Source: Velocimicrobium porci
GTDB lineage: Bacteria; Bacillota; Clostridia; Lachnospirales; Lachnospiraceae
Length of the DNA stretch: 64,000 nucleotides
Reading direction: 5' to 3'
Assembly: GCF_009696045.1 (NCBI RefSeq)
Contig: NZ_VUMT01000014.1
Coordinates: 19,654-83,653, forward strand
The notes under the pieces: generated by a model
Databases searched by the model: none
Seen by the model: the letters and a program-made list of their open reading frames with translations, nothing else
Told to the model about the DNA's origin: nothing
In this document: in pieces, positions 24,348-33,859 of the stretch
Numbering within the stretch: position 1 is the first letter of the stretch
How the letters are laid out: every line of letters starts with the position of its first letter
Position numbers and translations under genes: made by a program

Positions 24348-24853
24348 TAATCATAGGCAAGTCGTTTTGTATCAGCATTTTGTTCTTCCGACAAATATAT
24401 AATACCACAATATTGAAATCCTTGTTTTTTTAAGAACTGTTGCATTGGAATATTTCCTTCGTGGGTATCGATTCGAATCCAATTCAAACCGTGATTTTGA
24501 ATTAACTTTTTTGCAAAAGAAATAAGCTGTGTTGCCAACCCTTGTTTTTTACAAGAAGTGGAAACAGCAATTCGGTGAATCACACCATATGGATTGTTGC
24601 TTCTGAATGAACCATTAAAAATTTGCTGATAAGATGGTTCTTCTTGAAAAGAGATGGAAATTGTTGCAAGTATTTGTCCATTTTCTACAAGAACATAGCT
24701 AATGGCCTGTTCTATATCAGAACGAATGGTATTTTCATTAGGATATCCGTTCTGCCATTGGCTGATACCCAATTCTTTGAGAGCATTTTGTGCCTGATGG
24801 ATAATATCCATAATCATTGGTAAATCTTTTTTTTCTGCTATGCGAATCTGCAT
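24335..24853 (-). CDS. GNAT-family acetyltransferase
   Basis: The 172-residue protein has the GNAT fold order: IRIAEKKDLPMIMDIIHQ, then the acetyl-CoA binding motif VSTSCKKQGLATQLISFAKK (V-x2-Q-x-x-G-x-A pattern) and the final NIPMQQFLKKQGFQYCG. The substrate is unknown. It is convergent and overlapping with the CarD-type gene; the YdcF gene lies 16 bases upstream in the same direction, so they form a short operon. Confidence 0.88.
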   Translation of the reverse strand: MQIRIAEKKDLPMIMDIIHQAQNALKELGISQWQNGYPNENTIRSDIEQAISYVLVENGQILATISISFQEEPSYQQIFNGSFRSNNPYGVIHRIAVSTSCKKQGLATQLISFAKKLIQNHGLNWIRIDTHEGNIPMQQFLKKQGFQYCGIIYLSEEQNADTKRLAYDYQIL

Positions 24854-24869
24854 AATAACCTCCTAATTA

Positions 24870-25613
24870 TTAGATGTTTTTTACTAATTTATCTTTTATA
24901 AGTGCAAATAGTTCACGAACCATGAAGTGAACAAAAATAAGTGGGTCTGTAGGTGCAGGAATTCCAACGGGATTTTGTAAATTTAATTTTTTTGCAATCT
25001 GTAGTGCCCGATAGATATGAAAATTATTTGTTACAATGCCAACAGCGAGAACGTTTTTTTCGAGAAGTTCTTTGCTAAATAAAAAATTTTCATAGGTATT
25101 TGTTGAATCAGGTTCCATTTTAATTCGGTCAGAAGAAATACCTTTTTTAATTAGGTACCTATTCATTGCCTGTGCTTCTGTTATGGTTTCTCCTTTCCCT
25201 TTTCCACCAGATACAATTGCCGTTGTATCCGGATGGGCTTCCATATAGGAATATGCAGTTTCCAAACGAAATTGCAGGGATTTTGTAATTTGCTCCCCTT
25301 TCAAACCAGCTCCAAGAATGATAAGACAATCGATATTTGTCCTGGGAACAGAGTGGATTTGCTTTAGGATAAAAAAAATATGACTACAAAACAACAATAG
25401 GAAAAAGAAAATTCCAAATATCAAGAGCAAATAAATACAATTCAAAATCTTAGATTTTAAAATATAAGATTTCAATAAGGAAATCGTAAAACAAGTAAGT
25501 GCTCCAACTAGCCAAAAAAGAGCAAATGAAATTGGATTTTTAGTATAAAATACTACAAAACAAAAGTAAATAAGTAGTGAAAGACCGATGCCGATAAAAA
25601 GATAGTTTGTCAT
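24870..25613 (-). CDS. YdcF/SanA-like DUF218 membrane protein
   Basis: The 247-residue protein has several membrane segments (about 1-95) followed by a DUF218 domain (CLIILGAGLKGE, AIVSGGKGKGE, EAQAMNRYLI, DSTNTYENFLFSKELL, VGIVTNNFHIYRAL). Family members (YdcF, SanA, ElyC) act in envelope biogenesis, with an unproven enzyme activity. The ATG at 25613 follows GGAGG by 5 bases; an ATG 48 bases upstream in frame lacks this. The 304-base gap to the right contains divergent promoter-like AT-rich DNA and no gene. Confidence 0.85.
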   Translation of the reverse strand: MTNYLFIGIGLSLLIYFCFVVFYTKNPISFALFWLVGALTCFTISLLKSYILKSKILNCIYLLLIFGIFFFLLLFCSHIFFILKQIHSVPRTNIDCLIILGAGLKGEQITKSLQFRLETAYSYMEAHPDTTAIVSGGKGKGETITEAQAMNRYLIKKGISSDRIKMEPDSTNTYENFLFSKELLEKNVLAVGIVTNNFHIYRALQIAKKLNLQNPVGIPAPTDPLIFVHFMVRELFALIKDKLVKNI

Positions 25614-25917
25614 AGCTGCCTCCAGATAAAAGATATAATTACTATTACATAAATAAATCAAGATGGCAAGAAATTTTTTAATTTCTGTAAATGCAATTTG
25701 GTTTTCTTATATAAATTATGAATGAGATATACAGGCACTTTGCATAAAAATGCGTAAATAGTGTAAAACACTTTGCTTTTTGTGCTGAAATATGATAATA
25801 TAAGTAAAAACGAATGAAAAAGAAACTATAATTTGCAAAAAGTGAAAAAATATATTCTTGTTTTGCAATTCGAAAAACATGTCGAAGCAGTGAAATGAGA
25901 AAGGATGGTTAGATGAA

Positions 25918-26985
25918 ATGAATAATACAATCCTAATCGTTGATGACATAGAGATAAATCGTGAAATATTAAGTCTTTTGTTTGATGAAGGTTATCAGAT
26001 TATTGAAGCAGAGGATGGATTTCAGGCGATAGAAAAAATAAAAGAAGAAAAAGAAAATTTATCTGCAATACTTTTGGATATTATTATGCCTAATATGGAT
26101 GGTTTTGGCGTTTTAGAATATATGAATAAAGAAAAATTGATGAGTAAAATACCGGTTATTTTAATTACTGGAGATACATCAATGGAATTGAAGAAAAAAG
26201 GTTATGATTTAGGGGTATCTGATATTATTGAAAAACCATTTGATAAGCAAATTGTCCAAAAGCGTGTCAATAATTTGGTTGAGTTGTATTTTCATAAAAA
26301 TAATCTTGAACAGTTGGTAGAAGAGCAGACAATAGAGATAAGGGAGAAAAATGATAAAATTAATCAGATGAATTACCGGCTTATTGATACATTAGGGACT
26401 ATGGTTGAATTTAGAGATTTGGAATCCGGTGGGCATATTATGCGAGTAAGAGAATTAACAACTGTATTATTAAAATATGTCCAAAAATATTATAAAGAAT
26501 ATGGAATAACGAATGAGATAGCGGACATTATTGCTTATGCTTCTTCTATGCACGACATTGGTAAAATAGCGATACCCGATAATATATTATTAAAGCCTGG
26601 AAAGCTGACAAAAGATGAATTTGAAGTTATGAAAACGCATACAGTAAAAGGGTGCGAAATACTTAATCGAGTGTCAATTGCTGATGACAGCTTGTATATG
26701 AGTTATTGTTACCAAATCATTAGAAGTCATCATGAAAAGTTTGATGGAACGGGATATCCGGATGGTTTAGAAAAAGATAAGATTCCGATTGCAGCACAAA
26801 TTGTATCAATTGCTGATGTGTATGATGCATTAATTAGTGACCGGGTTTATAAAAAGGCTTATTCGAAACAAGAGGCATATGATATGATTTTAAGTGGAAA
26901 ATGTGGTGGCTTTAATCCGAAACTGGTGGAGTGCTTTAAGTTGGCAAAAGAAGAATTTGAGCAAACAGCAGAAAGAATATCATAG
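25918..26985 (+). CDS. Response regulator with HD-GYP output (c-di-GMP phosphodiesterase)
   Basis: The 355-residue protein has a receiver domain (residues 1-120, phospho-acceptor Asp54 in LLDIIMP, and DxxD start VDDIE), a coil linker (125-155) and an HD-GYP domain (155-350) with HD at 212-213 (MHDIGKI) and HHEKFDGTGYP at 271-281. HD-GYP proteins hydrolyse cyclic di-GMP to GMP, affecting motility and surface growth. No kinase is next to it. The gene is followed by cutC after 18 bases, so they are likely co-transcribed. Confidence 0.93.
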   Translation: MNNTILIVDDIEINREILSLLFDEGYQIIEAEDGFQAIEKIKEEKENLSAILLDIIMPNMDGFGVLEYMNKEKLMSKIPVILITGDTSMELKKKGYDLGVSDIIEKPFDKQIVQKRVNNLVELYFHKNNLEQLVEEQTIEIREKNDKINQMNYRLIDTLGTMVEFRDLESGGHIMRVRELTTVLLKYVQKYYKEYGITNEIADIIAYASSMHDIGKIAIPDNILLKPGKLTKDEFEVMKTHTVKGCEILNRVSIADDSLYMSYCYQIIRSHHEKFDGTGYPDGLEKDKIPIAAQIVSIADVYDALISDRVYKKAYSKQEAYDMILSGKCGGFNPKLVECFKLAKEEFEQTAERIS

Positions 26986-27003
26986 AAAGAGAAAGGTGTA
27001 TAA

Positions 27004-27756
27004 ATGAAAGATTTCTTTACATTAGAATGTTGTGTAGATTCTGTCGAATCTGCTTTGAATGCAGAACGGGGTGGGGCAACGAGGATTGAATTATGTTCTA
27101 ATTTGATTATAGGCGGTACAACTCCGACAAAAGCACTGTTTGAAACAATCAGAGAACAGTCATCAATCCGTATCCACGTTTTAATACGACCACGATTTGG
27201 TGATTTTTTATATACAGAAGCAGAGTTTGAAATTATTCAGAGAGAAATACAGTTATTTCAGGAGTTGGGAGCCGAAGGCGTTGTAGTTGGATGTTTGACA
27301 AAGGATGGAGAACTGGATTTTGGTCGTATGAAAAAATTGAGGTCAGAAGCAAAAGATATGTCTGTTACTTTGCACAGGGCTTTTGATGTCTGTAAAGATG
27401 CCAAAAAAACATTAAGGCAGGCACAGGATTTGGGAATTAATACAATTCTTACTTCCGGTCAAAAGCAAAGTGCAATCGAAGGAATTGAATTGCTAAAGGA
27501 GTTGGAAGCAGAGTCTGGTGATGTTTCAATTATGGCCGGGGCTATGATAACACCTCAGGTAATACAATATTTTTTAGAAGAAACAGAAATTAGTGCCTAT
27601 CATATGTCTGGAAAACAGATTTTACAAAGTCAGATGGAATATCGAAACATGGAAGTAAATATGGGGCTTTCCTTTTTTAGTGAATATGAAATTTATCGTA
27701 CAGACGAAGAAGCAATAAAGAAAGCCAAAATGATATTAGAACAATGTGTAAAATGA
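27004..27756 (+). CDS. cutC: CutC family protein
   Basis: The 250-residue protein matches the CutC TIM-barrel family: LECCVDSVESALNAERGGAT, RIELCSNLIIGGTTPT, HVLIRPRFGDFLYT, VTLHRAFDV, ILTSGQKQSA, SIMAGAMI. CutC has been linked to copper homeostasis, though its true catalytic role is unsettled. Starts after AGAAAGG, 18 bases behind the HD-GYP gene. Confidence 0.93.
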   Translation: MKDFFTLECCVDSVESALNAERGGATRIELCSNLIIGGTTPTKALFETIREQSSIRIHVLIRPRFGDFLYTEAEFEIIQREIQLFQELGAEGVVVGCLTKDGELDFGRMKKLRSEAKDMSVTLHRAFDVCKDAKKTLRQAQDLGINTILTSGQKQSAIEGIELLKELEAESGDVSIMAGAMITPQVIQYFLEETEISAYHMSGKQILQSQMEYRNMEVNMGLSFFSEYEIYRTDEEAIKKAKMILEQCVK

Positions 27757-27864
27757 TAAGCAATAGAACTAGCCTCAAAAAGAAATTCCATTTCTTTTCG
27801 AATTATGCTAAAATAGCAGTCGGATAAATAAAATGACGATCTGGAAAAGGAAAGGAGTATTTTT

Positions 27865-29178
27865 GTGGGTAAAAAAGCAGGATTATTACCAATAGGCGTT
27901 TTTTTAGTCTTATTTTTAGGAGTTGGATGTGCGACTGGCGATTTTTATAAAATGCCGGCAATTGTAGCTTTTTTGATAGCACTTTTGGTAGCGTTTCTTC
28001 AAAATAGAACATTGAGTTTTCAAGAAAAAATTCATGTAATAGCAGGAGGTGTTGGAAATGATAATATTATTACGATGTGCTTGATTTTTTTGGCAGCCGG
28101 TGCGTTTTCAGGAACGGTGTCAGCAGCTGGCGGAGTAGAAAGTACAGTTAATCTTGGTCTTTCGATTCTTCCGTCAGGGATTGTAGTAGCTGGACTTATG
28201 ATGATTGCGTGTTTTATTTCTGTGTCGATGGGAACCAGTATGGGAACAATCGGGGCACTTGGACCAATTGCAATCGGGATTAGTGATAAGACAGGATATT
28301 CATTAGCAATCTGTATTGGTGCAGTTGTAAGTGGAGCAATGTTTGGAGATAATTTATCTATGATTTCTGATACTACGATTGCAGCTGTTCGGACACAAGG
28401 ATGTGAGATGAAAGATAAATTTAAGGAAAACTTTTTCCTTGTTTTGCCGGCAGCATGTATTTCGCTTATATTATATGGGGTACTGGCGAGAAATGGAAGC
28501 TATCAGATGAATGAAGCATTACCTTATCATCTGATACAAGTAATTCCATATGTTGTTGTATTAGCAGGAGCGTTAATTGGAATTAATGTGTTTATTGTGT
28601 TAATTAGTGGAACTTTAGTGTCAATTTTAGCTGGGCTTTTGACAAGTACGATTGCAGTTGATGAAATTTTTACTGTTATGCAGGAAGGAATTACATCAAT
28701 GTATGATATCACTGTGATTTCTATTATTGTTGCATGTATTGTATCACTTGTGAAAAAGAATGGTGGAATCGAATATATTTTAGATATTATTCATCGTAGC
28801 ATTAAGAGTCACTCGGGTGGTGAATTTGGAATCGCAATTTTGGCAGTTTTAGTAGATCTGTGTACAGCGAATAATACAATCGCGATTGTTATGGCAGGAC
28901 CAATAGCAAAGGAAATTAGTGAGGATTATAATATATCACCAAGAAGAACAGCTTCTTTGTTGGATATTTTTACTTCTGTGACGCAGGGATTGATACCGTA
29001 TGGTGCCCAGCTGTTACTGGCGGCAGGCTTAACGAAACTTTCGCCAGTAAATATAATTCCATACTTATTCTATCCTGTTTTAATGGGAATCAGTGTAATT
29101 TTCATCTTGTTAATCAGAAAGGATGAGAAAGTCCCTCTAACAGAGGAAACTCAAATTGATTTTAACAAAAACCTTTAA
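27865..29178 (+). CDS. NhaC-family Na+/H+ antiporter
   Basis: The 437-residue protein is hydrophobic with about 11-12 membrane segments. Conserved NhaC features include SAAGGVESTVNLGLSILPSG, SMGTSMGTIGALGPIA, GDNLSMISDTTIAAVRTQG and CTANNTIAIVMAGPIA. It would exchange Na+ for H+. It starts at GTG after AAAGGAG (8 bases). It is followed 15 bases later by the AlkD-like gene. A promoter-like TATGCTAAAATAG precedes it at 27803-27815. Confidence 0.9.
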   Translation: MGKKAGLLPIGVFLVLFLGVGCATGDFYKMPAIVAFLIALLVAFLQNRTLSFQEKIHVIAGGVGNDNIITMCLIFLAAGAFSGTVSAAGGVESTVNLGLSILPSGIVVAGLMMIACFISVSMGTSMGTIGALGPIAIGISDKTGYSLAICIGAVVSGAMFGDNLSMISDTTIAAVRTQGCEMKDKFKENFFLVLPAACISLILYGVLARNGSYQMNEALPYHLIQVIPYVVVLAGALIGINVFIVLISGTLVSILAGLLTSTIAVDEIFTVMQEGITSMYDITVISIIVACIVSLVKKNGGIEYILDIIHRSIKSHSGGEFGIAILAVLVDLCTANNTIAIVMAGPIAKEISEDYNISPRRTASLLDIFTSVTQGLIPYGAQLLLAAGLTKLSPVNIIPYLFYPVLMGISVIFILLIRKDEKVPLTEETQIDFNKNL

Positions 29179-29193
29179 CAGGAGTAATTTTAA

Positions 29194-29895
29194 ATGGAAT
29201 GGACAAAAGAGCGATATCATAAGGAGATAAGAGTTTGCTTAAATCAATTGTCAGAGCAAAAGTATCAAAGATTTAGCAGCAAACTGCTTCCTGGGACAGA
29301 AAATATACTGGGAGTACGGTTCCCAAAGTTGAGAAGTTTGGCAAAAACGATAGCAAAAGATGACTGGAAGACGTATCTTCAGGTAGCACAAGATGATACA
29401 TTCGAAGAAATTATGCTTCAGGGAATGGTAATAGGTTCTGTAAAAGCAGAGCTTGAAGAACTAATTCCTTATATGAGAGAGTTTATTGATAAAATTGATA
29501 ACTGGTCTGTATGTGACAGTTTTTGTAGCAGTTTGAAAAGAACTGCGAAAGAAAAAGAACAAATGTGGGAATTCCTTCAGGAGTATTTTCATTCGGAACG
29601 GGAGTATGACTTGCGATTTGCAGTTGTTATGTTTTTAAATTATTATGTGGAAAAAGAATACTTGCAAATTGGATTTGGATATTTTGATAAAATAAATAGG
29701 GAAAAGTATTATGTAAAGATGGCAGTTGCGTGGGCGATCTCTATTTGTTACATCAAATATCAGAATGAAACAATTGTGTATCTTGAGCATTGCAAGTTGG
29801 ATATTGATACTTACAATAAGGCATTACAAAAGATAATAGAATCAACACGTGTGGCAAAGGAAGAAAAACAGAAAATTCGCATGATGAAAAGATAA
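29194..29895 (+). CDS. AlkD-like DNA alkylation repair (HEAT-repeat) protein
   Basis: The 233-residue protein resembles AlkD DNA glycosylases: GTENILGVRFPKLRSLAK, EEIMLQGMVIGSV, IDNWSVCDSFCSSLKR (the WxxCD motif with Asp of the active site), EYDLRFAVVMFLNYY, and VAWAISICYIKYQNETI. AlkD removes 3- and 7-alkyl purines without base flipping. Same strand as the antiporter gene, 15 bases apart. Confidence 0.88.
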   Translation: MEWTKERYHKEIRVCLNQLSEQKYQRFSSKLLPGTENILGVRFPKLRSLAKTIAKDDWKTYLQVAQDDTFEEIMLQGMVIGSVKAELEELIPYMREFIDKIDNWSVCDSFCSSLKRTAKEKEQMWEFLQEYFHSEREYDLRFAVVMFLNYYVEKEYLQIGFGYFDKINREKYYVKMAVAWAISICYIKYQNETIVYLEHCKLDIDTYNKALQKIIESTRVAKEEKQKIRMMKR

Positions 29896-29913
29896 ACTAA
29901 TTTAGTAAATAAT

Positions 29914-29941
29914 TTGACAAATAAAAATAATCTGTTATAAT
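29914..29941 (+). promoter_or_regulatory. Promoter for the tyrS T-box transcript
   Basis: TTGACA at 29914-29919 and TATAAT at 29936-29941, spaced by 16 bases. Confidence 0.85.
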
Positions 29942-29954
29942 AGCAATTAATTGA

Positions 29955-30250
29955 CATAGGCGATGATAAGAATAAGTAGTTATCTGAGGAACCGACAGAA
30001 AGTGACCGGGTGATGAGAGGTGCAGGGAAGACAGATAATGAATACCTCTTTGAGCTTCACTCTGAACACAATTGGATTTGTAAGTAGGCAGTGACGGACG
30101 AAAGACAGAAAGATGTCTTGGCACACGTTATAGTGCAAGGGTATCGCTTTTATTAGGCTGTACTTGATGAGTCAGATGGTGTGAACCATTTGAGAAAAAA
30201 GGTGGTAACGCGAGATATACCTCGTCCTTTTAATAGGACGGGGTTTTTTT
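29955..30250 (+). ncRNA. Tyrosyl T-box leader with terminator
   Basis: The 295-base leader upstream of tyrS has the T-box plan: stem I with a UAC (Tyr) specifier at 30043-30045 within GAATACCTC, a central region, the conserved T-box AAAGGTGGTAACGCG with the UGGU bulge at 30203-30206 (pairing to the tRNA 3' end), and the terminator CGTCC-TTTTAATA-GGACG with a T-run (30223-30250). Uncharged tRNA-Tyr stabilises the antiterminator and allows tyrS expression. It starts 14 bases after a near-consensus promoter. Confidence 0.9.
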
Positions 30251-30251
30251 A

Positions 30252-30430
30252 CTTTATAGGAAACTTCGTCTCCTATAAAGCAAAAAGCCTTCCGGGAGGG
30301 AACGCACTGCGTCGGAGATGAATTATGTCGCCAAAGCGACTCGCCGCAGGCGGAGAATCTTGCGAAACAGGATTCTATCTTATTAGTAGGAACTTTTATC
30401 GGAAATCGCTTCGTCAATCGAAAGAAAATA
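30252..30430. repeat. Dispersed repeat region inside the tyrS leader
   Basis: It begins with the 29-base hairpin repeat CTTTATAGGAAAC...CTATAAAG (copy of 21808-21836) followed by an extended palindrome-rich part (CTTCCGGGAGG, GTCGCCAAAGCGAC, GAATCTTGCGAAACAGGATTC). It sits between the T-box terminator and tyrS, so it is transcribed in the tyrS mRNA when readthrough occurs. Confidence 0.7.
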
Positions 30431-30455
30431 GAGAAAAATAAAAGAAAGGAAAAGT

Positions 30456-30500
30456 ATGAGTGTATTACAACGATACGATATCATACAGGTGAAAACATGA
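30456..30500 (+). CDS. Short upstream ORF (14 codons) overlapping tyrS start
   Basis: [14 protein letters not shown] with AAGAAAGGAAAAG before the ATG. Its TGA (30498-30500) overlaps the tyrS ATG (30497-30499). The tyrS start has only a weak site (CAGGTG), so translation of this ORF could feed tyrS by coupling. There is a single Tyr codon, too few for attenuation. Not recognised. Confidence 0.5.
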   Translation: MSVLQRYDIIQVKT

Positions 30501-31720
30501 CAGTATATGAAGAATTAGTTGCCAGAGGGTTAATTGCCCAAGTGACAGATGAAGAAGAAATTAAGGAACTCATTAACAATGGAAAAGCAACATTTTACAT
30601 TGGTTTTGACCCAACAGCGGATAGTCTGCATGTAGGACATTTTATGGCATTGTGCCTGATGAAACGTCTTCAAATGGCGGGAAATAAGCCGATTGCACTT
30701 CTTGGAGGGGGAACAGGAATGATTGGTGACCCATCCGGAAGAACAGATATGCGTCAAATGATGACACCGGAAACAATTCAGCATAATTGTGACTGCTTTA
30801 AAGAACAAATGAGCCGGTTTATTGACTTTTCTGATGGAAAAGCGTTGTTAGTAAATAATGCAGAATGGTTAATGAATCTTAACTATGTGGAGTTATTAAG
30901 AGAAGTAGGTCCACATTTTAGTGTAAACCGTATGCTTACAGCAGAGTGCTACAAACAGAGAATGGAAAGAGGTCTTAGCTTCTTAGAATTTAACTACATG
31001 ATAATGCAAAGTTATGATTTCCTCGCTTTATACCAAAAATATGGCTGTAATATGCAATTTGGCGGAGATGACCAATGGAGCAATATGCTTGGAGGCACGG
31101 AATTAATTCGTCGTAAACTTGGTAAAGATGCTTATGCAATGACGATAACATTATTGCTTAATTCCGAAGGCAAAAAAATGGGAAAAACACAGTCTGGTGC
31201 AGTATGGCTTGACCCAAATAAGACTTCTCCATTTGATTTTTACCAATACTGGAGAAATGTAGCAGATGCTGACGTACTAAAATGTCTTCGTATGCTTACA
31301 TTCCTTCCACTTGAACAAATTGATGAAATGGATAAATGGGAAGGAAGTCAGCTAAATGAAGCGAAAGAAATCTTAGCTTACGAATTAACTAAGATGGTTC
31401 ATGGCGAAGAAGAGGCAGTGAAAGCAAAAGAGGCTGCAAGAGCATTATTTTTCAGCGGAAATGCTGCTAATATGCCAACAGCAGAATTAGCAGAAGAAGA
31501 TTTTAAAGATGGAAAAATTGATTTAATTTCTATTCTTGTAAAATCTGAACTTGTTCCATCCCGTTCAGAGGGAAGACGTGCAATTGAGCAAGGTGGAGTT
31601 TCGATTGATGGAGAAAAAATTACAGATATTCACTTTGAAATCGAAAGAGATACGCTAACTGGGGAAGGAATTGTAGTAAAGCGCGGTAAGAAAAACTTTA
31701 GAAAAGTGATTGTAAAATAA
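30497..31720 (+). CDS. tyrS: Tyrosyl-tRNA synthetase
   Basis: The 407-residue class I synthetase has the HIGH-type motif HVGH at residues 45-48, the KMSKS-like KMGKT near residue 230, a tyrosine-binding [12 protein letters not shown] region and a C-terminal S4 RNA-binding domain (about 340-405: [19 protein letters not shown]). It charges tRNA-Tyr. It is controlled by the T-box upstream. The start overlaps the stop of a 14-codon upstream ORF. Confidence 0.97.
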   Translation: MTVYEELVARGLIAQVTDEEEIKELINNGKATFYIGFDPTADSLHVGHFMALCLMKRLQMAGNKPIALLGGGTGMIGDPSGRTDMRQMMTPETIQHNCDCFKEQMSRFIDFSDGKALLVNNAEWLMNLNYVELLREVGPHFSVNRMLTAECYKQRMERGLSFLEFNYMIMQSYDFLALYQKYGCNMQFGGDDQWSNMLGGTELIRRKLGKDAYAMTITLLLNSEGKKMGKTQSGAVWLDPNKTSPFDFYQYWRNVADADVLKCLRMLTFLPLEQIDEMDKWEGSQLNEAKEILAYELTKMVHGEEEAVKAKEAARALFFSGNAANMPTAELAEEDFKDGKIDLISILVKSELVPSRSEGRRAIEQGGVSIDGEKITDIHFEIERDTLTGEGIVVKRGKKNFRKVIVK

Positions 31721-31732
31721 AAAAGAAAAGTG

Positions 31733-31785
31733 ATAAGGCTGTTATACAATAAAAGAAAAAAGTTTTTATCGTATAACAGCCTTAT
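31733..31785. terminator. Bidirectional terminator between tyrS and larC
   Basis: ATAAGGCTGTTATAC (31733-31747) and GTATAACAGCCTTAT (31771-31785) form a perfect 15 bp stem with a 23-base loop, serving two converging genes. Confidence 0.8.
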
Positions 31786-31805
31786 TGTTAAAATGTTAGA
31801 ATGAA

Positions 31806-32996
31806 TTAAATATGATAAAAACAGCGGTAAGCTTCTTCTTTGATTACCGATAGAGGAAGATTATGACATTCGGCACAAGAGCGCAAATCTTCATATTCCG
31901 GTTTTAATTTTTCGATTCCAAATCCTTTGCTGATTTTAAAATGGATAGTACCATAGGAAGTTTCAATCGGAACTTTTTCCGAGTTTAAAGTTATTCGGTC
32001 GCAATGGTACAAACGAATACCAAGAGTCGCTGTATGTAAAAGGATTAAATGACTTAATTTTGTGACAAGTGGTTCTTTACATAAGCAGGTGAGCATGGTG
32101 GCAGGGCGGTTTTTTTTCATGCCGATTGCCGTTGTATATACGTCAAGTGCCCCCTGCTCTAATAGGAGAGAAGAAACATATCCGATTGATTCAGGGGTCA
32201 TGTCATCAAGGTTACAACGAATTTCAACAATTGTGTCTGTGATTGCGGGCATTTGAAGTTTAGGCTGGTCATGCTCCGATTGATTTTTATGTAAAAGAAT
32301 AGCACAGAGGCAGGTTTTTGATTCATTAGAATCAATTCCAAATCCATAGGATTCTATATCAGCAGTAGGAAGCGGTTCGTAATTTGTAACAAAATAGTTC
32401 AAGATAGCAACCCCTTCTAAAGTGCATATGGCTGGTTGAGAATACTGAATAGAAACAGGAATGTTTGCTAATAATTCGAGCATCTCTGGCACTGGAGGAG
32501 AGCTGGTTCCAAAACAGAGTGAAACAGGGGAAGCATATATTTTGTCAGGTTGCAGGATTGAAAAGAGCAGACAGCACCCGGTTATTAGAATAATTGTTTT
32601 ATAAGTTTTAAGAGGCGGAAAAAAGATTTGTTCTTCTGGAATGTTCCGGGTTTTTGAAACGGATTTCTGCATCAAGGTATAGATAGCAACTATCTGTTTT
32701 CTTATAACAAACGATACGGGAAGTGTGTTAATGTAGTTGCGGATGGAAGAAAATGTAATTTCCTCATTCCAGTATGGTTGATTTAATATTTCGGAAGAAA
32801 CCGTTATCGCTAAGCCAGACGCAGAGTGATTAGGACAAGGAACGATTTGAGGCGTTATTATCTCTGAATCTGGAAAAGCGGAGCAAATTGCAGTTAAAAA
32901 GTTCTTTTTTTGCACTGATGTGCATAATTCGTATAATGCCCCAATTAATTGATTGCCAGAAACTCCGGAAGAACAGTCAAGAAAGATTAATTTCAA
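31806..32996 (-). CDS. larC: LarC-like protein with degenerate N-terminal half
   Basis: The C-terminal half carries the conserved LarC signatures (IRCNLDDMTPESIGYVSSLL, EQGALDVYTTAIGMKKNRPA). LarC inserts nickel into the pincer cofactor of lactate racemase. In the N-terminal half the expected HFHEVGAxDSIxDI is read as IFFPPLKTYKTIILITG, the AHG signature is gone (LCFGTSSPPVPEM), and TPTG is TLEG. The His-rich linker of many LarC proteins is also absent. The protein (396 residues) has no frameshift. The gene overlaps larB by four bases (ATGA). No larE or larA is visible nearby, so its function is uncertain. Confidence 0.85.
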   Translation of the reverse strand: MKLIFLDCSSGVSGNQLIGALYELCTSVQKKNFLTAICSAFPDSEIITPQIVPCPNHSASGLAITVSSEILNQPYWNEEITFSSIRNYINTLPVSFVIRKQIVAIYTLMQKSVSKTRNIPEEQIFFPPLKTYKTIILITGCCLLFSILQPDKIYASPVSLCFGTSSPPVPEMLELLANIPVSIQYSQPAICTLEGVAILNYFVTNYEPLPTADIESYGFGIDSNESKTCLCAILLHKNQSEHDQPKLQMPAITDTIVEIRCNLDDMTPESIGYVSSLLLEQGALDVYTTAIGMKKNRPATMLTCLCKEPLVTKLSHLILLHTATLGIRLYHCDRITLNSEKVPIETSYGTIHFKISKGFGIEKLKPEYEDLRSCAECHNLPLSVIKEEAYRCFYHI

Positions 32997-33754
32997 GATT
33001 TTTTACCTCCCATGTGATTAATCATGCTTGCAAGATAGCCGGCACCAAAACCGTTGTCAATATTTACAACACTGACACCGCTTGCACAGGAGTTTAACAT
33101 TGCAAGCAGAGCAGAAAGACCACCAAAATTAGCGCCATATCCTACACTAGTCGGAACGGCTATAACCGGACAGTCGGAAAGACCACCGATAATACTTGCT
33201 AAAGCTCCTTCCATTCCTGCAACGGCAATAATAACATTTGCATTTGTGATAAATTCCATATTGTGAAAAAGCCTTTGAACTCCGGATACTCCTACATCAT
33301 AAAGTCGCAATACATGGTTTCCTAGTGCTTCTGCGGTCAAAGCGGCTTCTTCTGCTACGGGGATATCACTGGTACCGCCGGTTGCAATAACAATGGAACC
33401 GGACGCTGTATAGTTGATTTTGCGATTTACAATACCTATTTTAGATGTAGAATCATAAAAAAGCTGTAGTTTATCGCTTAAAAAATCGGCAGTTTGTTCT
33501 GACAATCGGGTAATGATAATATTAGTTTCGCCGTGCTTGTCCATGGAAGTGGCAATGCCAAGAATTTGCTCGGGGGTTTTACCCGCGCCATAGATAACTT
33601 CGCAAGTTCCTTGCCGTAATGAGCGATGGTGATCGACTTTCGCATATCCAAGGTCTTCAAAAGGGCTTAGCTTTAATTTATTTAACGCCTCTTCTGGAGA
33701 TAGGGTGTGCTCTTGTACTTTGACTAACAATTCAAAAATATCTTGTTGCTCCAT
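32993..33754 (-). CDS. larB: LarB, pyridinium-3,5-biscarboxylic acid synthase
   Basis: The 253-residue protein has the PurE-like fold of LarB: VIYGAGKTPEQI, TSDIPVAEEAALTAEALG, ANVIIAVAGMEGALASIIGG, VPTSVGYGANFGGLSALL and the catalytic Cys region LNSCASGVSVVNIDNGFGAG. LarB carboxylates nicotinic acid adenine dinucleotide and releases AMP. It starts the operon with larC; the promoter would be in the 105-base gap shared with the divergent mgtC-like gene. Confidence 0.93.
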   Translation of the reverse strand: MEQQDIFELLVKVQEHTLSPEEALNKLKLSPFEDLGYAKVDHHRSLRQGTCEVIYGAGKTPEQILGIATSMDKHGETNIIITRLSEQTADFLSDKLQLFYDSTSKIGIVNRKINYTASGSIVIATGGTSDIPVAEEAALTAEALGNHVLRLYDVGVSGVQRLFHNMEFITNANVIIAVAGMEGALASIIGGLSDCPVIAVPTSVGYGANFGGLSALLAMLNSCASGVSVVNIDNGFGAGYLASMINHMGGKKS

Positions 33755-33859
33755 TGTAATTCACTCCTAATATGAAAAGATATAGATATTGTAGCTTAAA
33801 TATAGTATATTTTCAATTAGAGAGTTAAAGTTTAAAGAATCAATAGAAAGGAAAAAAAT

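Noticed and set aside
24450..24500. GATTCGAATCC resembling a tRNA T-loop
   Set aside because: It is within the acetyltransferase gene and no cloverleaf can be built around it.
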